Positions 1 to 5,671 of a stretch of DNA of 7,892 bases are shown piece after piece. Position 1 is the stretch's first letter. Every line of letters begins with the position of its first letter. The notes under the pieces were generated by a model. It was given only the letters and a program-made list of their open reading frames with translations, did no database searches and had not been told where the DNA came from. The position numbers and the translations under genes are program-made. Origin of the DNA: Deltaproteobacteria bacterium (lineage in GTDB: Bacteria > Desulfobacterota > Anaeroferrophillalia > Anaeroferrophillales > Tharpellaceae); assembly GCA_030640695.1 (NCBI GenBank), contig DAOWIX010000102.1, positions 1 through 7,892 of the forward strand, read 5' to 3'.

Positions 1-732
1 ATGAATGTGACATTGAACTCGGTGTCGATCGACATGATCGGAGTCGGAATCGTATTCAGGTTTTCAATTTTCTCATCAGCTTCCTGGCTCTTTTTGGCCT
101 CTTCGGTGATATCGAGGATATATTCCAAAGCTCCCTTGATATTGCCTTTAGCATCCTTGATTGGAGCCCCGGTATACTTGATCGGGACGATGACCCCCTC
201 TTTGGGCCGGGCAATGGTCTGTTCAGAGATGACAGAGTCGGTTTTCATGGCTCTGTCACAGGCACATTTTTCGGTTTTACAATGCGGTGTTTTAAAGAGG
301 TCATAACATTTTTTGCCGACCGCTTCGTCCGGTGTTAAACCGGCAACAGCGGCCCCGGCAGGATTCATGAATGTGATATTGAACTCGGTGTCGATCGACA
401 TGATCGGAGTCGGAATCGTATTCAGGTTTTCAATTTTCTCATCAGCTTCCTGGCTCTTTTTGGCCTCTTCGGTGATATCGAGGATGTATTCCAAGGCTCC
501 CTTGATATTGCCTTTAGCATCCTTGATTGGGGCCCCGGTATACTTGATCGGAACGATAACTCCATCTTTAGGTCGGGCAATGGTCTGTTCAGAGATTACC
601 GAGTCGGTTTTCATAGCCCGGTCGCAGGCACATTTTTCGGTTTTGCAATGCGGCGTTTTGAAGAGGTCGTAACATTTCATGCCGATGACTTCGTCTGGAG
701 TCAGACCGGCGACGGCGGCCCCGGCCGGATTC
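1..732 (-). repeat. In-frame tandem duplication, two 366-nt copies encoding one cysteine PAS module each
   Basis: Positions 1-366 and 367-732 align without gaps at a period of exactly 366 nt (122 codons). I count roughly 30 differences by eye, about 91% identity. They are very uneven: only about 4 fall in the first 180 nt, and the rest lie towards 181-360. Most are synonymous at codon level. A third register begins at 733 with the same first bases but soon diverges into the PAS1-PAS2 linker. Each unit runs from one 'MNPAGAA' segment through the four cysteines and the coiled-coil linker to the next. The left edge cuts the array, so the true copy number is unknown. Confidence 0.93.
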
Positions 733-1193
733 ATGAACGTGACATTGAAATTTTTGTCGATCTCCATGATCGGTGTCGGGATAACATTAAGGTCGGTCTC
801 CATCTGTCGGAGCCGGGCTTCGGTCTCTTTTTTGTCGGTAATATCCTGGAGGTTTACGATTGTGCCACTGGAGTCGGAGCCGTTTAAGGGGGTGGCCGTA
901 GATTTGTAGTGGGTAAAAGTCTCATCATGTTTGAAAATTGTATCAAAACTGCTGGCCTTACGGGTGCGTTTGGCTTTGCTGATCGGGCAATCCTTGGTGC
1001 CGCAAAGGGGGTTGCCGCAGACCTCTTCGCAAACTTTTTTGCCGACTACTTCTTTGGCTGATATGCCAAAGGTGTCAAAAAAGTTTTGGTTGGCGTCCAC
1101 TATTGTGAGATTCTCATCAACGACAAAGCTGGGATCGCTGATCAGGTTGATAAAGGATGTCGTCGAAGTCGTAGTGTTTTCAGATGTAGCCAT
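1..1193 (-). CDS. Multi-PAS cysteine-rich sensor, probable cytoplasmic methyl-accepting chemotaxis protein (3' end outside window)
   Basis: The minus frame is open from the ATG at 1193 to the left edge: 397 residues are visible and no stop is reached. GAGGAG lies 7 nt before the ATG. No signal peptide or membrane segment is visible, so this part is cytoplasmic. PAS1 spans about residues 15-120, PAS2 135-240 and PAS3 257-362. A fourth unit starts near 379 and is cut by the edge. Short coiled-coil linkers (e.g. 'EEAKKSQEADEKIENL') separate the PAS domains. PAS2 has C174, C183, C188 and C190; PAS3 has C296, C305, C310 and C312 (C-x8-C-x4-C-x-C). PAS1 has C55, C64 and C69 at the same spacing, plus C59. 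From family knowledge, this PAS type with 'NLNTIPTPIM' and 'ALEYILDIT' usually precedes an MCP signalling domain in deltaproteobacterial receptors; the CheW neighbour fits. The output domain is not in view, so a kinase or cyclase remains possible. Signal unknown; redox, metal or haem sensing is inferred only from the cysteines. Confidence 0.85.
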   Translation of the reverse strand, partial: MATSENTTTSTTSFINLISDPSFVVDENLTIVDANQNFFDTFGISAKEVVGKKVCEEVCGNPLCGTKDCPISKAKRTRKASSFDTIFKHDETFTHYKSTATPLNGSDSSGTIVNLQDITDKKETEARLRQMETDLNVIPTPIMEIDKNFNVTFMNPAGAAVAGLTPDEVIGMKCYDLFKTPHCKTEKCACDRAMKTDSVISEQTIARPKDGVIVPIKYTGAPIKDAKGNIKGALEYILDITEEAKKSQEADEKIENLNTIPTPIMSIDTEFNITFMNPAGAAVAGLTPDEAVGKKCYDLFKTPHCKTEKCACDRAMKTDSVISEQTIARPKEGVIVPIKYTGAPIKDAKGNIKGALEYILDITEEAKKSQEADEKIENLNTIPTPIMSIDTEFNVTF

Positions 1194-1200
1194 TGTCTCT

Positions 1201-1206
1201 CTCCTC
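1201..1206 (-). promoter_or_regulatory. Ribosome binding site of the multi-PAS sensor gene
   Basis: Read on the minus strand, GAGGAG within AAAAGAGGAGAGAGACA sits 7 nt before the ATG at 1193. It is a strong purine-rich Shine-Dalgarno match and fixes the start. Confidence 0.8.
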
Positions 1207-1218
1207 TTTTTGTTGGGT

Positions 1219-1232
1219 ATTTGCTGGCAAAT
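1219..1232. repeat. Perfect 14-bp palindrome in the gap between the triple-CheW and PAS-sensor genes
   Basis: The 53-nt gap contains ATTTGC-TG-GCAAAT on the plus strand (ATTTGC-CA-GCAAAT as transcribed), an exact inverted repeat with a 6-bp arm. In RNA it could form only a short hairpin with a tight loop, and no U-run follows, so it is not an intrinsic terminator. It could be an operator half-site pair or chance; nothing else in the gap supports a role. Confidence 0.35.
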
Positions 1233-1246
1233 TTAAAATTGAAAAC

Positions 1247-2806
1247 TTACATAGTTAGCTCGTTGGTTTCTGTGTTATCTACGGTTTCTTCCGGATCTGC
1301 ACTCCTGCCGTCCATTTTGCGGTAGAACCTGGAGATATCAAGGATCATGGTTGGCGTCTGCTCCCCACCTCGGTTTTCAATCTCGATGATGCGCTCTACC
1401 AGGCCCCGACTGTATGTGGTCTGCTCTTGCGCCAGCAGATGAGGGACATCATCCTGTTTTTGTATAGACAACGTTCTGATTTCGAGCAGGTGGTCGATGA
1501 GGATGCCGATCTGCTTATCTTCATAAGTGAAGATCATGATCATGGTTTCACTGGGTTTAATGGGGTTTTCTTGAGGTTTGTTGAAATACCGGCGTAGATT
1601 GATGACGGGAATCACCTCGGAGCGCAGGTTTAAAATTCCTTCAATGTAATCAACCTGGCCGGGCAGCTGGCGGATATTGTTCTGGTAGCGCACGATCTCC
1701 CGGATATTGGTGATTTCGACACCATATGTTTCATCAAGAGAAAAAGTAATAAAAGTGACCGGCGGGATCTCTTTTTTTTCAGCTTCCAGTTCTATATTTT
1801 CGCGTTCTGCCGTGACGGAATATTTTTCATCATGCAGGTTTACATGTTCTGCAAGTCGTTTCAGGGCTTTGGCAAAGAGAATTTCCGTCTCTAGCAGGAC
1901 CAGAGCATAGTCCGGTCTCTCAAGCACGCCACTAAAACCACCCTCATGCCGGTTGCCGGACCAGCCGGGCATCTCTTGTAAATCATCTTTTTCGAAAGTG
2001 ATGACCTCTTGGATAGTATCGACCAGGATACCGAAAGAGAAGTCCTTTATCCTAAGAATTATAATACGGCTCTCTGTTTTCGTCGGTTCATTGACTTCGT
2101 CTTCCAGAAAGCGGCGCAGGTCGATGATTGAGATAAACTCTTCCCGTAATGAGATAACCCCCAGGATGTACTCTTCGACCAGAATTTTCTGGCTGATTTC
2201 TGGAGTTTTGATAATCTCCCGGACATACTTGATATCAACGCCAAAGGCTTGGTCTGCAACCTGAAAGGCGACAACCTGGAGGCGGGCGGAGAGTGAGGCC
2301 TTATTCTCTTCGGGTTGTGTGACTCTTTGAAGATGAGGCGGTAACTCTTTATAGTCAAAGAGATAATTTGGATTTATTACCTGAATGAGACGTTGGCCAC
2401 TATCGAGTTTAATGATGCCGGCTAAGAGGTCACCTTCATTTTGAAATTCCGGAGCCAGAGGTTCCAGAGCTGCGCTTTTCACCCTGACGACCTCACTGAT
2501 AGCATCAAAGGTTAAGCCCATATAGCGATTTTGGCAGCGGGTGATGGCTATATGGCCGCCGTTGGTTTTAGGGTTGGCGGTCATTTTGAAACGTTTTCTG
2601 GTGTCAATAATAGGAATAATATTATTGCGTAAATCGATAATTCCGGTGAGGTAGTCAGGGGTTGAAGGTAAGGCTATAATCTGTTGGGGGTGGGGGATGG
2701 CATCCTGAACAAAGTTTACGTCAATCGCAAACTCCAGGTCGTTGAGGAAAAATGTGGCAAATAGATACTCATCGTTTAGGTGACTGGTCTCTGTTTGGTT
2801 GGTCAT
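1247..2806 (-). CDS. Triple CheW-domain chemosensory coupling protein
   Basis: CheW domains couple chemoreceptors to the kinase CheA in cytoplasmic signalling arrays. Three complete copies lie in tandem at about residues 14-152, 176-315 and 350-496 (numbered from the ATG at 2806; 519 aa), joined by linkers. A single-domain CheW is usually about 150-170 aa. Each copy keeps the hallmark Gly-x-x-x-Leu-Arg turn followed by a hydrophobic strand: 'GIIDLRNNIIPIID', 'GVISLREEFISIID' and 'GILNLRSEVIPVIN', with R60, R221 and R395 matching the receptor-contact arginine of CheW. The helix-end acid is Glu in domains 2 and 3 (E197 and E370) but Asp in domain 1 (D35). No CheA-type HPt or ATPase region and no receiver is fused, so this is scaffold or adaptor, not a CheA or CheV. 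Start choice: ATGs lie at 2815, 2812 and 2806; GAGAAGG directly abuts 2815 and is well spaced (9 nt) for 2806. Probably co-transcribed with both neighbours. Confidence 0.93.
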   Translation of the reverse strand: MTNQTETSHLNDEYLFATFFLNDLEFAIDVNFVQDAIPHPQQIIALPSTPDYLTGIIDLRNNIIPIIDTRKRFKMTANPKTNGGHIAITRCQNRYMGLTFDAISEVVRVKSAALEPLAPEFQNEGDLLAGIIKLDSGQRLIQVINPNYLFDYKELPPHLQRVTQPEENKASLSARLQVVAFQVADQAFGVDIKYVREIIKTPEISQKILVEEYILGVISLREEFISIIDLRRFLEDEVNEPTKTESRIIILRIKDFSFGILVDTIQEVITFEKDDLQEMPGWSGNRHEGGFSGVLERPDYALVLLETEILFAKALKRLAEHVNLHDEKYSVTAERENIELEAEKKEIPPVTFITFSLDETYGVEITNIREIVRYQNNIRQLPGQVDYIEGILNLRSEVIPVINLRRYFNKPQENPIKPSETMIMIFTYEDKQIGILIDHLLEIRTLSIQKQDDVPHLLAQEQTTYSRGLVERIIEIENRGGEQTPTMILDISRFYRKMDGRSADPEETVDNTETNELTM

Positions 2807-2815
2807 GATCATCAT

Positions 2816-2822
2816 CCTTCTC
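2816..2822 (-). promoter_or_regulatory. Ribosome binding site that favours the third of three ATGs in the triple-CheW gene
   Basis: As transcribed, GAGAAGG is followed immediately by ATGATGATCATG. Spacing is 0 nt to the first ATG (2815), 3 nt to the second (2812) and 9 nt to the third (2806). Only the third has normal spacing, so translation probably begins MTNQTE. Confidence 0.6.
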
Positions 2823-2858
2823 GGAAAATTTCGTGGTCAAGCTCTTAAACGTTAATTC

Positions 2859-4874
2859 TCAAGTTTTATTACGGTTTTCATCCAATACTTTACGCACCAG
2901 TCGCACCAGGCGATCGGTACTCAAAGGTTTGTGGTAAAACTCTTTGATGCCTAAGGCCAGGGCCTCTTCCCGGTTGATAGCGGTGCTGTGGCCGGTACCT
3001 AAAATGATTGGGATTTCGGGATTGATTTTGAGGATGGCCTGGGCCAGGCGCTCGCCGGTCATTTTCGGCATGGTCATGTCGGTCAGAACCAGGTCAAACT
3101 GTTTCGGGTTACGCTTAAGCATTTTTAGAGCTGTGGCGCCGTTTTCACAGGTTGAGACCCGATAACCGAGCTTCTCCAGCGCCCTTTGATTGAGCTCGAC
3201 AATCTCATTTTCGTCATCAACCAGGAGCAGTTGCTCACTACCGGTCGGCAGTTTGAGAAAATCTGTTAAAGAGTCAGTTATGGTTTCGTGGTAGTTAAGG
3301 GTTGGCAGCAGGACTGTGAAGCTGCAGCCCTTATCGACTTCACTGGTCATTAAGATCTCTCCTTTCAGTTTTTTAACAATTCCATAAACCGTCGAGAGTC
3401 CGAGACCCGAGCCTTGACCTACGGGCTTGGTTGTGAAGTAGGGCTCAAAAATTTTGTCAGCGTTTTTTTGTGAGATGCCGGGGCCGGTATCGCTGATCTT
3501 TAAAGTCAGATAGGTGCCGGCTTTAAGATTGTCGTGTTGGCAGGCGGCGGGCTCGTCCAGTTCCAGGTTTGCTACATCAATGTGAAGCCGGCCACCTTGG
3601 TTACGCATGGCATCAGCGGCGTTGTTGCAGAGATTCATCAAGATCTGGTGGAGCGGGCCGGGGGCTGCCATGATGATATCTTTTTTGGCTTTGAGGGTAA
3701 GCTCCAGATTTATGGTTGCCGGCAGAGAGGTGCCGATCAGTTTAGCGACTTCCTTGATAATCGGGGTGGTCTTTAAGGGTTGGAAATCATCTGTCTGTCG
3801 GCGGCTGAAGGTGAGAATCTGGCCTACCAGTTCTTTGGCGCGCTGGCCTGCGGCTAAAGCTTTCTCCAGCCCTTTCTGAGCGGGATGATTATCCTCCAGC
3901 TCAAACATCATGGCGAGCTCGAGGTTGCCGACCAGTATGGTCAGGATATTATTGAAGTCGTGGGCGATACCACCTGCCAGGGTACCGATCGCCTCCATTT
4001 TCTGAGCCTCCTGAAGACGTCGCCGCAGGAGGGCCTCTTCACTGATATCGCGCTTGACTGCGATATAGTGAGTAATCTTTCTTTCATGGTCTAAAAGTGG
4101 GGAGATCGAGACCTCCTCTTCGTAGATCGAGCCATCTTTTTTTTGATTAAGAAAATAGCCGCGCCAGTTTTTTTTGCTAATTAAAGTCTGCCACATCTCC
4201 GCGAAAACCTCGGGTTTGGTCTGGCCACTCTGCAGGATGCGGGGGTTTTGCCCTAAAGCCTCTTTCGGGCTGTAGCCGGTAATCGTCGTAAAGGCCGGGT
4301 TTGTATAGGTGATGTTGGCTTTGTGGTCGGTGATGACGATGGTTTCCGAGGCATGGTCGACTGCACTCTGTAAGAGTTCCAGTTTTTGTAAGGCTTGTCG
4401 TTGGGCTGTGACATCCTGGATGGTGCCGACCATTTTTAGCGACTTTCCGGTGGCCGGGTCACGAATGGTTTCGGCGTGGGCATGGAGAATCCGTTCCCGT
4501 TGATTGTCGATCCTTGATATCCGATAGTCCAGGGAGTAGAGGGTGCGGTGTTTAAGCGCCTCGATAACCGCTCTGTTTACCATGCTTCGATCTGTGGGGT
4601 GCAGGGCTGTAAAAAAGGCGGCAAAATTATCCTGATCTTCCGGGCCTGGTTCAAGGCCAAAGATGCGATAGGTCTCTTTTGACCAGGAGAGATGTTTGCT
4701 CTCGATATTCCACTCCCAGCTGCCAAGATGGGCAATACGTTGTGATTCATCGAGTCTAGCTTGAATTCCGGCACAGCAAGCTTCGGCTCTTCTCGCACGT
4801 TCAAGAAGGTCTGCGTAGCTTTCATTAGAGGGATTGTTATTAGCAGAAAGTTTCACTTCTTTATTTTCGCGCAT
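2859..4874 (-). CDS. Soluble PAS-PAS hybrid histidine kinase with C-terminal receiver
   Basis: This is a cytoplasmic hybrid sensor kinase of 671 aa from the ATG at 4874, without membrane segments. PAS1 lies at about 41-154 ('GSWEWNIESKHLSWS', a PAS_3-like fold) and PAS2 at 165-280 ('ITYTNPAFTTITGYS', ending 'YIAVKRDISEE'). HisKA lies at 293-359 with the phosphoacceptor H305 in 'GGIAHDFNN'. The HATPase at 404-524 has an N-box ('NLCNNAADAM'), G1 'DTGPG', F-box 'FEPYFTTK' and G2 'GSGLGLS'. The receiver at 547-666 has the acidic pair D553/D554, phosphoacceptor D599 ('LTDMTMP') and K649 ('HKP'). All catalytic residues are present, so it should autophosphorylate on H305 and pass phosphate to D599. 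No HPt or output domain is attached, so onward transfer needs a partner. Start choice: an in-frame ATG at 4886 adds MEEH but has no Shine-Dalgarno; GGAGGAG precedes the ATG at 4874. The PAS ligand cannot be read from sequence. Confidence 0.95.
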   Translation of the reverse strand: MRENKEVKLSANNNPSNESYADLLERARRAEACCAGIQARLDESQRIAHLGSWEWNIESKHLSWSKETYRIFGLEPGPEDQDNFAAFFTALHPTDRSMVNRAVIEALKHRTLYSLDYRISRIDNQRERILHAHAETIRDPATGKSLKMVGTIQDVTAQRQALQKLELLQSAVDHASETIVITDHKANITYTNPAFTTITGYSPKEALGQNPRILQSGQTKPEVFAEMWQTLISKKNWRGYFLNQKKDGSIYEEEVSISPLLDHERKITHYIAVKRDISEEALLRRRLQEAQKMEAIGTLAGGIAHDFNNILTILVGNLELAMMFELEDNHPAQKGLEKALAAGQRAKELVGQILTFSRRQTDDFQPLKTTPIIKEVAKLIGTSLPATINLELTLKAKKDIIMAAPGPLHQILMNLCNNAADAMRNQGGRLHIDVANLELDEPAACQHDNLKAGTYLTLKISDTGPGISQKNADKIFEPYFTTKPVGQGSGLGLSTVYGIVKKLKGEILMTSEVDKGCSFTVLLPTLNYHETITDSLTDFLKLPTGSEQLLLVDDENEIVELNQRALEKLGYRVSTCENGATALKMLKRNPKQFDLVLTDMTMPKMTGERLAQAILKINPEIPIILGTGHSTAINREEALALGIKEFYHKPLSTDRLVRLVRKVLDENRNKT

Positions 4875-5001
4875 GTGCTCCTCCATTAAGGCAGAGTTGT
4901 GTCAAAAGGCGGCCTTGTACTCGAACAAAAGTCTCAATTTTTTCAAGTCGGCCTAAAGTTTCGTAGATCACGTGGGTAAATTGCTCTTTTTGGACACTCT
5001 T
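4875..5001 (-). other. Largest intergenic gap, with an open frame continuing past the response regulator stop
   Basis: This 127-nt gap separates the response regulator stop from the PAS-PAS kinase start. I find no convincing -35/-10 pair and no stem plus U-run terminator, so read-through transcription of the operon is the simplest view. The frame of the response regulator stays open after its TAA for 46 codons, down to a TAA at 4861-4863 inside the next gene. Its translation includes 'YETLGRLEKIETFVRVQGRL', which looks helical and protein-like. No good Shine-Dalgarno precedes the only early alternative start (GTG at 4971). It may be a degenerate tail or chance. Confidence 0.3.
4878..4884 (-). 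promoter_or_regulatory. Strong ribosome binding site of the PAS-PAS hybrid kinase
   Basis: GGAGGAG (minus strand) ends 3 nt before the ATG at 4874, with its GGAGG core 5 nt away. It overlaps the alternative ATG at 4886, which itself has only CTCTGCCTTA upstream, so 4874 is the better start. Confidence 0.75.
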
Positions 5002-5640
5002 TTAGTCTGGGATGGTGTTGTTGTCGCTCTCTTCGCAGAATTCAGCATAGTGCTCCTTCATGCACTGGGGGCAGATGCCGTGGCTGAATTCGGCCTCGGA
5101 ATGTCGGCTGAGATAGTTTTCAAGTTGATTCCAGTAACCCTTGTCATCGCGTATCTTCTTGCAGAACGAGCAGATCGGCAGGATGCCCTGCAAGGTCTTG
5201 ATGTGATCCAGAGCCTGGCGCAACTCTTGAACCTGGGCGGCCAGTCGTTCCTGCATCTGGATCATGCGCTCTCCGACTTTAATGCGGGCCATAAGCTCTC
5301 CGAAATCGAAGGGTTTGGCCAGATAGTCGTTGGCCCCGGCGTTGAGGCCAGCGATGATGTCGCTTTTATCGTCTTTGATCGTCAGCATGATGATGTAGGG
5401 CGGTTCTGTGGCCTCGATTTTTCGAATGTGGTGGCAGGTCTCAAGTCCGTCCATCTCCGGCATCACCCAGTCAAGGATAACCAATCTTGGCGCATCAGGT
5501 TTTTGCATCTCATTTAAGGCTTCGAGGCCGTTGCTGGTTTCCACCACTTCGACGCCGTTTTTTTTCAAAATGGCTGTCAGTATGTTGCGTGAAGTTAAAT
5601 CATCTTCGGCAATCAGGATGCGTAATGGGGAGTCGTTCAT
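5002..5640 (-). CDS. Response regulator: receiver plus CxxC...CxxC C-terminal domain
   Basis: A 212-aa protein from the ATG at 5640. The receiver (about residues 6-121) has the acidic triad E12/D13/D14 ('IAEDD'), phosphoacceptor D57 ('VILDWVMP'), T87 and K109 ('AKPF'), so it should accept phosphate. An amphipathic helical, probably coiled-coil segment follows (about 122-152, 'MQERLAAQVQELRQALDHIK'). The tail contains 'LPICSFCKKIRDDKGYW' and 'HGICPQC', giving C157-x2-C160 and C190-x2-C193, a possible zinc-type site. From family knowledge this tail recurs on PAS and receiver proteins of deltaproteobacteria and other phyla with no assigned function. There is no DNA-binding, GGDEF or phosphatase domain. 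The gene directly follows the membrane hybrid kinase and is its likely phosphorelay target (inference). Start choice: the in-frame ATG at 5667 lies 4 nt after the upstream stop but lacks a Shine-Dalgarno; GAGG lies 5 nt before 5640. Coupled reinitiation at 5667 (221 aa) remains possible. Confidence 0.93.
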   Translation of the reverse strand: MNDSPLRILIAEDDLTSRNILTAILKKNGVEVVETSNGLEALNEMQKPDAPRLVILDWVMPEMDGLETCHHIRKIEATEPPYIIMLTIKDDKSDIIAGLNAGANDYLAKPFDFGELMARIKVGERMIQMQERLAAQVQELRQALDHIKTLQGILPICSFCKKIRDDKGYWNQLENYLSRHSEAEFSHGICPQCMKEHYAEFCEESDNNTIPD

Positions 5641-5645
5641 TTTAG

Positions 5646-5649
5646 CCTC
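5646..5649 (-). promoter_or_regulatory. Probable ribosome binding site of the response regulator
   Basis: GAGG in TGAGGCTAAA sits 5 nt before the ATG at 5640 on the minus strand. The alternative ATG at 5667 has only AACGTAAACCC upstream. The match is short, so it supports the start rather than proving it. Confidence 0.5.
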
Positions 5650-5671
5650 AAAATCATCGTAGTTCATGGGT

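Noticed and set aside
313..672. Two similar plus-strand open frames at 1-306 and 313-672
   Set aside because: Their similarity only mirrors the tandem PAS duplication on the minus strand; the minus frame has the PAS domains, the start and the ribosome binding site.
1..732. The repeat as a mobile element or CRISPR array
   Set aside because: The period is an exact multiple of three, lies within an open coding frame and corresponds to a whole PAS module; there are no spacers, inverted ends or transposase.
1219..1232. The palindrome as an intrinsic terminator
   Set aside because: The arm is only 6 bp with a tiny loop and is followed by ACCCAACAAAAAG rather than a U-run.
2807..2858. TTGACC in the gap before the triple-CheW gene as a promoter -35
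   Set aside because: The position 17 nt downstream reads GGATGA and overlaps the ribosome binding site, so no usable -10 exists.
4884..4950. TTGA-type -35 elements (TTGAAA, TTGAGA, TTGACA) ahead of the PAS-PAS kinase
   Set aside because: None has a credible -10 hexamer at 16-18 nt; AT-rich stretches alone do not support a promoter call.
4972..5517. A 181-codon plus-strand open frame opposite the response regulator
   Set aside because: It is wholly antisense to a gene with clear receiver motifs, matches no family I recognise and reads as a frame shadow. Other plus-strand frames (e.g. 7131-7523, 931-1236) were rejected for the same reason.
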